Below, in pieces: positions 1-10,910 of a stretch of 64,000 bases of DNA. Each line of letters begins with the position of its first letter. Position 1 is the stretch's first letter. Source of the DNA: Agrypnia vestita (Eukaryota > Arthropoda > Insecta > Trichoptera > Phryganeidae). A program made the position numbers and the translations under genes. The DNA lies in the NCBI GenBank assembly GCA_016648135.1, contig JADDOH010002112.1, positions 49,031 through 113,030 on the forward strand, in the 5' to 3' direction. The notes beneath the pieces are model-generated. The model was not told the DNA's origin. It was given only the letters and a program-made list of their open reading frames with translations, and searched no databases.

Positions 1-734
1 ATACTTGAAGATTTTGACCAAATGCGATAAAATTCAATGGTTATTTTAGGTATGCGCATGCGGCACGCTATTGCTGCCATTGCGATTAAAAAAAAATCAA
101 AATTTTTCTTTGTCATTAGGAGAAAATTTGCTTCATCACTTTTTCACGTGTATTTACCACTTCGTAAAGCAGAACTTTTAAACCTCAATGTTACTTGCTA
201 AAAGTACGTATCATCTGCATAACGCAGGTTGTTCAGAATCTCATAATAAACCCTTGAGTACTTTCTTGAAGAGCTTCATTGAATATTTCTTCTGAATAAC
301 AGGAAAATCTTATGTTCTTCACAATTTTTCCTTTCTAAAATTGCTACGCAAAAATGGAAGCGAATGTTTATAAATATACGTGACTCATATGCACTGTCAC
401 CATTAAGAAACTGTATTCATTCCTACGTAGTTTGTATGTGAGCATCGAATCGAACAATACGAATGTCAAAGGGTCATTCTGTGTATTGTTTTGTTATATT
501 TGCATTTAAATTCCCGCTCACGTTAATGGAGTTCAAGGCACCATTCACTCTGCTGAATGCCGGACAAACAAGCCGATTGCGAGATCTTAGGATTATCAGC
601 GTCAAGTTCGAGGTTGGAACTCTGCTAAAATTTGATGTATTTCTGCACCCAGAATCCAACCCACACAATTATGAAAACTTTCTTATATAATTAAATAATT
701 ATACCAATGTGAAGAAAAATGTGCTTCTATATTC
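1..734. other. AT-rich spacer, no gene recognised
   Basis: Only short unrelated reading frames occur here (longest 75 codons, at 463-690). None carries a domain or motif I recognise, and the stretch does not match another part of the window that I could find. Confidence 0.5.
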
Positions 735-780
735 TGCGTTTTGAAAGTAAAAAAACTAACCCATAAAAACCAAGTTTTTA

Positions 781-1302
781 TTATACTCCCTTTCTTTGTA
801 AATTAAGTTTACCATCATATAATAATTGATTGACTGAAAATGAAACATGTCTAGACAAATATCTATGTCAAAAATCTCTAAAAATATCTCTTTATTATTT
901 GATTTCTTCCCAAAAAAACTGAAGTGTGCTGTCATCTATGAACCAATTGTCATAAATTTTCAAAATTCGTAGTGAAATACCTATTATACCTACCGACGGA
1001 GTAATTCAAATTTTAAATATTCCGTGACGTTATCGGGCCGCCGGCGCCGTTGATTGTAATCAAAGTTTTGTAATGATTCCAATTTGAAAAAACCATTAAA
1101 ATTTCAAAAAATCCAAAATTATACTATAATTATTATTATTTTTTAACGAAAATTTGATAGATCTTTTTGATCGTCGCCACGAGTCTGCTTGCAAACTTTC
1201 AGCTCGATTGGATCTCGAGAAAAGGGTTAAAAATCGATCCAAAATTTTTTCGTCAAGTAAACAAGCAAGCAGACGCTACGAGTTAAAAGAAAGGAAGTAA
1301 TT
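781..1302 (+). mobile_element. Family B: non-autonomous TIR element, copy 1
   Basis: A block of about 520 bp recurs in inverted orientation at 58711-59240. Shared landmarks are the ACTCCCTTTCTTT end, a stretch around 1020-1060 (attccgtgacgttatcgg), and the distal block 1155-1285 containing CGAGTCTGCTTGC and GATCTCGAGAAAAGGG. The two ends are imperfect inverted repeats (tactccctttctttg at 784 against the complement of aaaagaaaggaagtaa at 1285). There is no ORF of note. This fits a MITE-like DNA transposon; the superfamily is not determined because I see no clear target-site duplication. Confidence 0.6.
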
Positions 1303-1361
1303 ATGCAACTTGTTAAAGAGTTAAGCTTATTATTACGGTCGTTGGACATATTTATGTCTTA

Positions 1362-1514
1362 AATAAAACGGGTATTTTATACGAACCGTATATTTTACTG
1401 AGAAGGAAATCTCGACGTTTCGCTGAAGTCTTATTCAGCGTCATTCCGGTTCGGCCTATACCTCCGACGTCACAGGACGCTCTCTTTGCTTCTCAGTAAA
1501 ATATCCGTTTTATT
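1362..1514. repeat. Inverted repeat, foldback-like
   Basis: The left arm (aataaaacggg...ttactgagaag) is mirrored by the right arm (cttctcagtaaaatatccgttttatt, 1488-1514). The spacer carries ctcgacgtttcgctgaag. It is about 150 bp and probably a small foldback element or the remnant of one. Confidence 0.5.
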
Positions 1515-1889
1515 ATGGCGGACCAGGTCTTGCACTAACAACCTGGTTACGCTGGAATAAACACATTATTATTATTATTATTTAACACGTAAATATGCAA
1601 CTTATTACTATCAACCTGTAGTGTATATTTTTTTACATAAAAGATGAATGCTTGGAAAACGAAACTGACCTCATAGAATTAATGGCCGCAACGCTGTTAA
1701 AAACGATTTGGATGGATTTTCAGGAAGTTCTGATTTGGAAATATCGTCTCATATACAGAATGTCTCATAGCATGTTGTAGAAAATTTGGCGGGAGTCTTT
1801 TTTATTCAAGTTTGTTAGGAGGTGTTAATTATGGAATTTCATCGGAAGGGGATGGAATCCTTTCTTCAAATCATTTGTCTCCTTGCATA

Positions 1890-2140
1890 ATTCTGTTATC
1901 CTAGGCAACAGGCACTGCAGATCAACTTCAATTTTAGCTTCTAACACTTCATCATCTGCATACAGTAGGCAGCATATGATGATCTTCATTTCTTCTCGCT
2001 CCTATTTCTAATTCCTTCAGTTCTTTCATATAAATTATCCATGTACGGATTATAAAGTTGTGGTGACATTAAGCATCCCTGTTTGACACCTTTTGTAATA
2101 CCAAACCACGGTGTGAATGCCCCATTAATTCTTACGCAAG
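1890..2140 (-). pseudogene. Non-LTR retrotransposon RT core fragment (YADD box)
   Basis: Read on the minus strand from about 2139, the translation runs VRINGAFTPWFGITKG, then VKQGCLMSPQLYNPYMDNL. This is the conserved RT segment preceding the catalytic box. After a stop or frameshift (SEKK stop) another frame gives LYADDEVL near 1945, the catalytic YADD motif. Both belong to the reverse transcriptase palm of non-LTR retrotransposons. Only about 80 residues of a domain usually several hundred long remain, with at least one frameshift, so it is inactive. The clade is uncertain; RTE-like is my best guess. Confidence 0.8.
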
Positions 2141-2149
2141 CACTACATC

Positions 2150-3080
2150 CCTCATACGGGGTTACGATTGGGTGTGTGAAATACTGCGTCGAATTGCACG
2201 TTTAAAAAATGTAATCAAGTGAGCGCCGCGTGATGGTAAAACACAAGACTAGCCCTGATAATCTGGTGCTACCAGATTTAAAATAAACACAACCGCCCGT
2301 GATGAGATGTTTATTTAGGAATCTTAGATTAAACGCTCGGATGCTGGCTACGTGAGGTGTACGAGACACGGCCGCTGCACGGCGATCAATTTAGATATTG
2401 TATATAGACAAAACTATTTATAACAATATTTTATATGTATGTTCCGAGAACTCGATTAGTTATTGTTGATTAATTAAAAATATAGAGGTATCAAGTCCCT
2501 TCAAATATATGGAGGATTTCAGATTTGGAACATATACTTATACAACTTTCAAAATTTTGATAATAGGTATGTGGATATTCTTTCGATGAAATTGGTGAAC
2601 TTTGCATTGCGTAGAGTGAATACTTGACTCAGCTCATACAGGTTGTAAGCCCTGAACCTTCGTTTAAAAATACTTCCATACACGTTTATTTATATAAATA
2701 CCTTCGTCTCTGAGAGACATGAATAATTTATCTTAAATAAAATTGATTTTGCGTGCAGATAGACTTCTAAGACAACTACTCTGGCATATCAAAATAATTT
2801 TTTGAAGAATGAGAAATATGATTATTTTATGTTGATGAATGTTGGATGGAATTTCAGAAATTTAATAGATATTCTTTCAATTCATAATTTAAATATATAT
2901 ATTATCTATATATATTATACATACCTCTTATCCTATATATACTCTATACTATATCTCTATATATCTCCGTCCCTCTTTATCATATCTATCTATCTCTCTA
3001 TCCTATTTTTTTTTTTTCCTTTAATCCACGTAATATGGGGGCTTTAAATTGAAAGTATATTTATTAATATAGGTTGTCTA
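2150..3080. other. AT-rich spacer with TA/CT-rich simple sequence
   Basis: No recognisable gene. Low-complexity TATATA, TCTATC and T-run sequence occupies about 2893-3018. The 81-codon frame at 2802-3047 is a product of that simple sequence. Confidence 0.5.
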
Positions 3081-3094
3081 CGTGTGTATTTATA

Positions 3095-3350
3095 TATAAC
3101 TTGTAGCAACAACTTTACAAATGGATACCTGCCTTGACAATGAGTTGAAAATATTCAAGCAACCGTGATCTAACATAAATAGTTATGGAGAAATGCAATA
3201 TCAAAGTATTTCCAATATTTCTGACTTATTTTTTGCAAAAAGTTGATCTATCGTTGCAGTAACTTCAACTCAAATAAAATGATAAAAACCTTGTAAAAAA
3301 ATCTTTTAAAATTTTTGCAAGGCTTTTATCGGATTATTGCCAAAAAAATG
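3095..3350 (+). mobile_element. Family C arm, diverged fragment
   Basis: Matches one arm of the palindromic elements at 9950-10492 and 25634-26158. Shared phrases are CTGCCTTGA..ATGAGT(T/C)GAAAA, AATAGTTATGGAGA.ATGC, and ATTTCTGACTTATTTTTTG. Only one arm is present and it is strongly mutated. No coding potential. Confidence 0.6.
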
Positions 3351-3979
3351 GATGTTGTGGGATATATACTATTATGAATGAGAATTGTGAGAGAAAATAT
3401 GTGTTCTATAACGCCACTCTGGGACAGGCGTAGCCTAGTAGAGTGGCATAATCCACAAATTAAACAAAACAAAAAAATGTGTAATTTATCTTATGTTTTA
3501 TTGTTAAATTAGTATTAAGTATCTTTATTTGTAAACAAGGATTTTTTAAAAATAAATTAAATAAAAATATTATGTTTTGTCTTTTTAATGTTGATACTAA
3601 TTAAACACAGTGCGCTGGCAGCCGAGTCGGTCTGTTACGTTTGCACTGAAACAAAAGTAACAATAGTCCGCGATACGTCACCAGGTTAATTGCCACTTGA
3701 AAGAGTTGCTCTTTGATCACACGCTGTAGAAGTTTTTCTGCGCTTTGAGGCGCTGAAACGCCGTTCGCGTCTTGCCGGTTTTATTAGATCACATATGAAT
3801 GGCGATGAGATTTAATTCAAGAAATAAATGCTGTAATTCTTGATATTACTGCCCGTCATGGGATAATCCCGACGGAAAAGTTGCTTCTCATGATTTTATA
3901 ACTTATAAATCACGTGCTTTAGAGCGTATTTTCCTAGCAGATAATATTTCATATTGCTCTTTTGAAGCGAGTTATAGAA
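3351..3979. other. Spacer, no gene recognised
   Basis: No conserved ORF. A short imperfect hairpin (cgccactct...agagtggc) lies at about 3411-3446. Confidence 0.4.
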
Positions 3980-4157
3980 CTTTTCATTGAAGTTTGCAAT
4001 TGGGTTAGAGTGGGTAAAGTGCGTAATATGCACATTGTTTTGTTGTGTTAAGTTTACGGATACGCCCCTCTCGTATCCGTAAACTTAACACAACGAAACA
4101 ATGCGCGTATTACGCACTGTACTCACACTAACTCGATTGCAAGCTTATTTGAAAAGA
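3980..4157. mobile_element. Family K foldback element, copy 1
   Basis: An almost perfect palindrome: the arms (gtgcgtaatatgcac... tttacggatacg, and cgtatccgtaaa...gcgtattacgcac) flank a short centre, CCCCTCT. The outer arms extend to cttttca...gcaat and attgcaagcttatttgaaaag. A second copy lies at 21541-21723, where the centre reads in the opposite orientation. Elements like this form strong cruciforms and carry no genes. Confidence 0.8.
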
Positions 4158-4414
4158 CCTATATACTACTGATATAGCTAGACCGCATTCAAAAGAATGT
4201 GCGCAAAAAATATTTGTGTTGTTACGATGCAAAAAATGAACATATAATAAGTTTTTCTAGTAAGTAAGTAACCTTTTTTAAACTAAAAAATATATATTTA
4301 TTTGGAATATAATATTGAGACTTGTAATACGGGCTTGCCAGGCAACTTTCCCCCCGCTTTCTTCATACCGGATAAAGCTAGGGAATGGTCTTTTGATTTT
4401 GGTGGACCTATAGG

Positions 4415-4570
4415 ATCTATAATTTCGAATACCTTGCTTTCAGCTGTTTCAAATATGTATCTTGGATTTTCCGAACTATTGCCTGAGATTCATGTTTCAG
4501 GGAGTCCTTCGTCTTCCAGGACCCCTTCTGCTCACAATTTTGCTTTAACGCATGAAATGATTATAAATTT
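4415..4570 (-). pseudogene. Non-LTR retrotransposon C-terminal fragment
   Basis: The minus strand reads gcaaaattgtgagcagaagg, then ggtcctggaagacgaaggac. This closely matches the better preserved copy at 49350-49390 (KIASRRGPGRRRTSWLKNL), a signature of the C-terminal tail of some insect non-LTR retrotransposon ORFs. The segment is interrupted and covers only 40-50 residues. A 120-codon plus-strand frame overlaps it and is its antisense shadow. Confidence 0.6.
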
Positions 4571-4646
4571 ATCATCTCCATCTATCCTCCATTCCCCTCC
4601 CAACTTTCGTAAAATCTACCCCGATCGGCGCCGGATCTGCATCGTA

Positions 4647-5430
4647 AGGCCGGCGCCACACTAGGCGTGTCTTCCGTCGCGTCTTTGACGTCGAATTCGC
4701 AACCGAATTTAGCAGTCGCATACAATATTCCGCGGCGGATTCAGTCTGCAACAAACACACGTGAGTGCGCAGTACGGACGATCCGTCGAATGTGGCGGGT
4801 TCCATTTTATAACATGAGACGCGTCGACACCGATTTTACGTTGGCGTAAATTTCGCGGGCGGAGAACCGAACAGACGTCGAAGCGAGCGTTCCGACAGCG
4901 ATGACCCGCGTAGTGTGTTCGATAAGTGCATATTGTATGTGTGGAATTTAATACCACAATACATAAACCACCAACCTAGGACATACACACAGACATGGAA
5001 GAAGCCGCGTAAACGAAATCAAGGTGCAGAAGGGTACACGGGCTCCCGATGTAGGCCGTCGCACCGTCAGCAAATTCCGACGATTCATCCACAGTCAGAC
5101 TTTAAGAAAGTTATTTGTTCGGAAAACGGTATAAAAGGCAGCCCACGCCCTATACGGGCATGTCAGTCTTCCATCGATCTCCGGCGTAAGGCCGGAGGCT
5201 CTCGCCCTTCGAGTATCTATCATTGTCTTTGTAATCGTACTTAAGTATAAATTGTAACTCTTTTATCGAGATTTCCCGTCACATGACGGATGGTGACCCT
5301 TGAAAGCAGTTTATCCAAAGTATATTCAGCACCATACTCAACCAAAAACCCCAAATGTGAAAAAAAAATGTAGCGGCGTTCCGCGACGTCAAAGACGCGT
5401 CGGAAGATACGCCTAGTGTGGCGCCGGCCT
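4647..5430. mobile_element. Family L: TIR/foldback DNA element, GC-rich
   Basis: Inverted terminal repeats of about 45 bp begin with AGGCCGGCGCCACACTAGGC (4647 and the complement at 5430) and continue through TCTTCCG.CGCGTCTTTGACGTC on both ends. The interior is unusually GC-rich for the window and has several 60-110 codon frames on both strands, none recognisable. I interpret it as a non-autonomous DNA transposon of about 784 bp. The target duplication is not clear. Confidence 0.7.
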
Positions 5431-5812
5431 AAGCCTGATCGATCCCGGTGACTTGCTTTGGGTGATGACTTACCGATGACAGAAGAAATATTTTCAGCTG
5501 GTCTCAGGGTTATCAAATAACAATTGGAAGATTATCTCTGGCATGCGCAGCGCGACTGTGACGGGTGACGTCATCCGCGGCTGACGAGCCGGCTCGCCGG
5601 TCTGGCTGCTTAAATTACTGGCCTATGCGGGTGGCGGAATTCGGCCGGCAAGTCGCCATTATACATCCATTGATGAACTTTGACTGTTTAAGGTTCAAAA
5701 TGGCCTCGTATGTCGCGAAAGTAAAAAATGATGAATCATCTTTTTAGGCACAAAATTGTGAAAAAAAGTGACAAGGCAGAATAGAAATACGTTTCCTGGT
5801 GTGATATTACCA
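5431..5812. other. Spacer with a CpG-rich patch
   Basis: 5560-5660 is CpG-rich (ccgcggctgacgagccggc) and is followed by AAAATGGCC at 5697-5705, a GCCAT-type (Pho/YY1-like) motif that recurs in other CpG-rich patches. No coding region is recognised. Confidence 0.35.
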
Positions 5813-6130
5813 TTAATATTTTTAATATTTAAAGAATTAACTTTGTGGTTAGACATTATAAAAGAATGACAGTTAAATTACTATAAACCACTACCAGATT
5901 TTAGGTCTATCGGTTTCGAGACGTACCCATCTCTTCGTCAGGACCAACACTACACTACTACGTTCACAAGTGCATGTTGATTAACACGCATGCGATAAAT
6001 ATTGGTGAAAATTTAACAATACTATGGTCGTGGGTTGTGGTGTATAGTGTTGTGAATCTAGTAGTGTAGTGTTGGTCCTGACGAAGAGACGGGTACGTCT
6101 CGAAACCGGTAGACCTAAAATCTAGTAATA
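5813..6130. mobile_element. Family H: foldback element, copy 1
   Basis: The inner arms are inverted copies: tttaggtctatcggtttcga, then cgtaccc.tctcttcgtcaggaccaacact at 5900-5950, mirrored at 6065-6122. The outer sequence AATTAACTTTGTGGTTAGACATT (5836) recurs in the same relation to the inner motif at 48262-48460 and, inverted, at 34890-35010. No gene is carried. Confidence 0.7.
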
Positions 6131-6825
6131 GTTTATACTAATGTAACTAATATTCTGATATGATATTACTATGCCGGTAACAGAAAAATTAAGGAAGAAT
6201 GAAGTTGTACGTCAACCGCCGAGAGGCTTTGTATGACTTGTGCAAAAAAATATATTTCCCTCTCATTCTCACCACCATTGGCTCTACATAAAGGAAGAAG
6301 ACAGATGATAACAGAATGAGATGATCGTACCAAAATTTATCCCGGTTATACCTATCCCGACCGCGATGACTGGTGTTACATAACCTTGCACACTTCTTCA
6401 ATTTCACGTGATGAATATTATACAGGTTTCTCGTTGCCAGTAGCAAAAACTTCGAAGGAGTCCTCTTCATTCAACTTTCAATAGAAAACATTCTTTACAC
6501 TTACAACAGTAAGGGTCGGTTGTTTCAAGTTGAATTAAACTAAAACTACTCGTTTAAATCACAGATTTTTGCGTTCTTCACTAATCAAACGATCCGTTTC
6601 CGTAAAAATCTATGCTTTAAACGAACTTTTATTTAAACTTGAAAAAACCGGGCCTTAAGGAGATAAGCGACATCAAAATTTTTGGCCTATCTATCTTTTA
6701 CGTTGGAATATCATGAAAGTATCTTGTACGCATTCACTTCGATACAAGTCAAATAATTTTTTTTAAACGGTGCAGAAATTTGAATCGGATTTTTGCAAGG
6801 TTTTAATCATTACATTTTATTTAAT
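6131..6825. other. Spacer, no gene recognised
   Basis: A 93-codon minus-strand frame at 6189-6470 shows no motif I recognise. 6735-6825 resembles the inner part of a family C arm (gatacaagtcaaataa and tgcaaggtttt). Confidence 0.35.
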
Positions 6826-6990
6826 CACTAGGCGTACGCCGTAATTTGGTGGGCGATCGTTGCATGTTGCCGGGGACATTGCGTGTTGCGCGCTGATTGC
6901 GTGTCAAGTCTAATGATCTAAAGTTCTAATTCCAGCTTCATTTCAGCAAGTTACGGATAGACAACGAAATTATTATATTTAGATTGTTAA
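6826..6990 (-). mobile_element. Family J repeat, short version
   Basis: In reverse complement this matches 14525-14800. Both have GCTGGAATTA.AACTTTAGA, then CAATCAGCGCG, and both end with GATCGCCCACCAAA(C/T)TAC. This copy passes almost directly from GCGCG to the distal block. It lacks the roughly 190 bp that hold the heat-shock-element array in the other copy. The distal phrase acgaaattattat recurs at 8180 and 58365. Confidence 0.65.
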
Positions 6991-7038
6991 ATTTTTAAAC
7001 TTAATTTTATCGCCCTAGAATTATGCGACACTGTAGAT

Positions 7039-7227
7039 TAGTGATGGTATTTTAACCGGTGATTTGTATCTGATTACTTCAGTGATTGGCAACTGATTTT
7101 TCGCAATTCGACGGGCAACCATCGGCAACAATTATATCTTAGTTATCAATCATCGATACAATCAGACACAAATCCTAAATAACTGTACCGAAAATAACCG
7201 GTTAAAATAACGGTTTAAACATCACTA
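7039..7227. mobile_element. Family E: hAT-like MITE, copy 1
   Basis: The ends are inverted repeats: TAGTGATGGTATTTTAACCG, and the complement of cggttaaaataacggtttaa, then acatcacta. Flanks give an 8-bp target duplication with one mismatch (CTGTAGAT at 7031, CTGTAGAA at 7228). An 8-bp duplication and TAGTGATGG-type ends fit the hAT superfamily. Related copies lie at 50549-50761 and 63274-63483. Too short (189 bp) to encode a transposase. Confidence 0.8.
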
Positions 7228-7407
7228 CTGTAGAAAAGGAGCGCCTAGTAAGTTTTGATTCTTTTTAAAATATCAAGTAAAATGTTTAGAGAAGTTTTCA
7301 CCCTTCCAATAAATGTAATAATATAAAACACTTATAAGTTTATTGCAATAAGTTAGTTAGTTAGTTGGTGAGCTAAAGAGCTAATGCACTTGTAGCAGTA
7401 GAATAGG

Positions 7408-7631
7408 AGACATCATTAATCAATTAATGTATGTTATGGATGTCTCACAGAGATGAAACTGTATTTTTTTTTTTTTGATGAATGATGATTTGATGAATGT
7501 ATGAAACTGTATTATGGGAAAGTAGGTGTACACCATAAATGACTTCTATACCTACTTTCCCATGATAAAAATAAATACAGTTTCGTCTCTGTGAGACATC
7601 CATAATATACATTAATTGATTAATGATGTCT
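7408..7631. mobile_element. Long foldback element with nested inner palindrome
   Basis: Arms of 59 bp (7408-7466 and 7573-7631) are near-perfect inverted copies running from AGACATCATTAATCAATTAA to the phrase gaaactgtattt. Inside, ATGGGAAAGTAGG (7514) and CCTACTTTCCCAT (7551) form a second palindrome. The phrase GTCTCTG.GAGACAT.CATAAT also occurs singly at 2707 and 62950, so the arm sequence is dispersed. Non-coding. Confidence 0.75.
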
Positions 7632-8039
7632 CTTTGACAAGAAATCCAGCACTACCGTTCTGAAAGATTTGAACAAACTCAAAAATATTCTGTAGAATAG
7701 GAGGTTTAGCCGCATGTAGAGTACCTACTCAGAGTATCTTAGAATTGGAAAAAAGTTCAGATTCGGTAGAAAGATCATAATAATACAATGCTGAAAAAAT
7801 TCCGAAACAAAACTGCAATTTAGAAATTTCTGCCACTAGAAATGAAGTTTGTTTTTATATTTGAAAAATGTTTAAAAAACAACGCCTAAGTAATCAGCAC
7901 AGTTTAGTTGATATATTATAAAGCTCGTACATTACACTCATTCAAAAGACAGATCTACTCGTCTTCTACTTTATAGTTTTCCTTTACATGTGATTAATTA
8001 TTTATTGTACTAGCTATATATAATATCTTTTTGACGGTC
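7632..8039. other. Spacer, no gene recognised
   Basis: AT-rich sequence without a significant frame or a repeat match that I could identify. Confidence 0.4.
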
Positions 8040-8410
8040 CACGGAGGGGCGACCGTAGCAAATGCGTAAAGCGGCCGGTTCGGATTTGCTGGCCTGGGGT
8101 TCAGGCCGTTTCATTTGGTTTTTGTAGCCGTGAATTTGAACGAAATTACGGACGTTACACGAAGTTACGGGGACAGACAGAAGACGAAATTATTGTTTGA
8201 TTTATCTTGTTAAAATATATATATATATATATATATATTATTTTTTTTTTTTTTTTTTAATCACTTTCTTCTTTTATATATATTATTTACACATTGTAAC
8301 GAGATGTTAAAAAGAATTTACGCACTGTCCGAACCCCTGGCAATACGACTAGAATAACCGAGAAGCAACTAGAATATTCTCCTAAACATTAGAATAATTT
8401 AGAATGTTCG
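8040..8410. repeat. Family J-related segment with AT/T simple repeat
   Basis: 8130-8190 (cgaaattacggacgttacac, then gaagttacgggga) matches 61270-61310 nearly exactly. An (AT)n tract followed by a T run lies at 8210-8260. At 8365-8410 CTAGAATATTCTCCT and TAGAATGTTCG resemble the heat-shock-element repeats at 14581. A degraded relative of the J repeat is likely. Confidence 0.45.
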
Positions 8411-9214
8411 ATAATCCAGTTTTTTCGTACAAATACGGAACTACGCCGCGGCGCAAGAGTTGTCGTTTTTTTGACGTTCGTTGGAAGTCGGACGCGAGCC
8501 GCGAGGCGGCAGGGTGGCCAGTCGTGAGATCATTTTTTTGTCATGTTATTCCTATGTTCCTAGATAGCCATGCATTATTTATGTTGTAAAAGCCCAAATC
8601 AGGACGTTTATTATTAATAAATAAATAAGGATACGTTCCAAACCACTATTTGGTTGATGGTAGATTGAAGACTTCCAATTCGAGGATTCAACACCCTACA
8701 ACATTTTGAACGAACCACAAACTAATTGTTTTACATTTTAGTCTCTTATCTACTATTTTACTGAGCAAATAATTTTTATTGATTTTATCTATCTTATCTC
8801 TTATCGGATTACCTTGTTATAAGCCTGTGGTGTCTTCAGAGTTCGCCTGGTTTACCTGATGCTCGACAGGTACCGTCGGCAATACAGGTTGTGCCTTTAT
8901 CACAGATTATTCGCATATTGATGATATTGTAAAGATTAAAGATAAATTAATTTTTGTGACGTAGGTAATCACTCTGATGAAAATATTTAATCTATTGCAT
9001 ATTCAATGTACCTATCTGTATTTCGGCGATTCTCAAAATATAATCTAGTATCGATTGATTTTCCCCATTTTAAATATTGGTGAAATATTTGAAAAAATTA
9101 TATACTGTCTACTATCTACTATCGCATTGAAATTTATTGAAATAACAAAATACTACAGAGCAACCAATATGGATTCCGAAAGTCACACACCACAAAATAT
9201 GTAATTATTGCTAA

Positions 9215-9284
9215 ATGTGGCGTAGGTATAGATGCAAAACCGCTACTGTCCATATTGTGGCGGTTTTGCCTCTATACACCACAA
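9215..9284. repeat. Short hairpin
   Basis: tgtggcgtaggtatagatgc, then aaaaccgc is followed after a 14-bp loop by its imperfect inverted copy gcggttttgcctctatacac, then caca. It is about 70 bp, MITE-like, and has no coding potential. Confidence 0.6.
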
Positions 9285-9324
9285 TGTAACCTCATGGTAT
9301 ATGCATTTACGAAAGCCTGAATAA

Positions 9325-9640
9325 GGGTAATAAATGTGTGGGGATATTCATTTTACACAAAAGAATTTGACAGCATACCTCACATAAAACTTATAGAAAA
9401 ATTAAATTACCGTAACATCAAGGATAATGTGATCAGTTATATAAAAAGCCATTGAAAAAATCGCTCGTAATGTGTTAAAATTAACAATATATAATACTCG
9501 TACAGTGATCAAGAGATGTCAGAGTATGGAATCCCTCAAGGAATTGTTGTCAATCCGAAATTGAGATGTCAGAGTATGGAATCCCTCAAGGATTGGTTCT
9601 CGACCCGATATTGTTCATAATCAGTCCAGTTCCCAGGGTA
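9325..9640 (+). pseudogene. Non-LTR RT fragment (Jockey/CR1-like)
   Basis: The plus frame reads FYTKEFDSIPHIKLIEKLNY, then RNIKDNVISYIKSH, a stop, a further degenerate stretch, and finally SEYGIPQGLVLDPILFII. This is the order found in RT domains of Jockey/CR1-type elements: the FD..PH..L...L motif, the S(Y/H)L segment, then the PQG..L.P.LF motif. At least three stop codons interrupt it. The segment carrying PQG is duplicated in tandem (9516-9561 and 9565-9610). The catalytic YADD region is absent. Confidence 0.8.
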
Positions 9641-9949
9641 GAAATGAAGTGTAACAATAATGTCTTTACTGTTATTGTAAAACACTATTAAACTATCGAC
9701 TATCGTGGATTGCTTGCTGCTAGGCCCTGTGGGCGGCTGTCCTGGCCGCTGCGCGTGGGCTATGCCATTAGTATCTGCGTTTGACTATCGCCCATTGGCT
9801 GCTGCTTTTCATACTAGGTGGTAACGGAAATGTTTTTGGAGCAATTATAATATAGACTGTCACTTCGTCAACCTAGACGTTTGACAAATGTCCTGACATT
9901 TCGCACTGAAACTTTATGCTTCTATATTTTGTCTTATTTATTTATTTTA

Positions 9950-10492
9950 TACAGGGTTATTTGTAAAACATTAATAACCTCGCAGGACTATATTCCTGCC
10001 TTGATTATGAGTCGAAAAAGTTCAAGCTATCATGACCTAATATCAATAGTTATGGAGATATGCGACATCAAAGTTTGCATTTTTTTTCCAATATTTCTGA
10101 CATATTTTTTGTGAAACGTTGGACTATCATTACAGTAACTTATTTCGAATATGGAAAATTCATTCCCTTTAATATAAGACAAATAAAAAAATAAAAAGCT
10201 TCGAATTCCAATTGGAAAACATTCCAATTGGAATTTTTTCAGAGTTTTTATCATTTTATTTAACTTGTATTGCAACGAATGAATTTTTCGTAATCGATAT
10301 GAGTTACTGTAATGATAGTACAACGCTTTACAAAAAATAAGTCAGAAATATTGAAAAAAAAATGCAAACTTTGATGTCGCATATCTCCATAACTATTGAT
10401 ATTAGGTCATGATAGCTTGAACTTTTTCGACTCATAATCAAGGCAGGAATATAGTCCTGCGAGGTTATTAATGTTTTACAAATAACCCTGTA
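9950..10492. mobile_element. Family C: full-length palindromic foldback element 1
   Basis: A 543-bp near-perfect palindrome begins TACAGGGTTATTTGTAAAAC and ends with its complement. The arms continue through ATTAATAACCTCGCAGGACT, then ATATTCCTGCCTTGATTATG and AGTCGAAAA. Because it is a palindrome, the same peptide is encoded on both strands (frames at 9881-10114 plus and 10328-10519 minus), which shows these frames are not genes. The centre is near 10213 (attccaattggaa). A second complete copy is at 25634-26158, with half copies at 3095, 16960, 22840, 30166 and 62508. Confidence 0.85.
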
Positions 10493-10796
10493 TATATTGG
10501 TGCAATACAGTACATGCATAGTAGATAGAATTTTTTAGGATTATAACAAATAAATTACAGAATCATGCACCAATAACATGTATTGCACGATGTCAGAGAA
10601 GTATTTCAAATTTAAGATAATTGTGTATAATCAGAATGTATAATACAAACACGGCAACTTATAAAATGCCTTATTTTTCATTATTCATAGCACGCATGAA
10701 TGGTGTGTTAGTCTATGAATGTGTTATTATGAGTTTCGGTGTGTGAAGGTTGTGTGGGGTGGACTTGGCGAAGATAGAACTAATTGTTTTGTATAT

Positions 10797-10910
10797 TTTT
10801 TTACCTGTTATCTTCCAATCCCCCGAACTCAAATGTCATAATATCCAAACCACTATAGTGTTTATCTACAGAAAAAAATGGAAAAACAGTTTTGATACTA
10901 TAACGTACTC
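10797..10910 (+). mobile_element. Family G MITE, single arm
   Basis: Matches one terminal arm of the MITE at 54553-55026: ACCTGTTATCT.CCAA.CCCC, then AACTCAAATGTCATAATATC, then CAAACC, and finally GTTTTGATACTATAACGTA. The other arm is missing. Confidence 0.65.

Noticed and set aside
9881..10519. Two ORFs encoding the same peptide on opposite strands
   Set aside because: Both are produced by the two arms of the family C palindrome; identical peptides result from the inverted repeat and are not paralogous genes.
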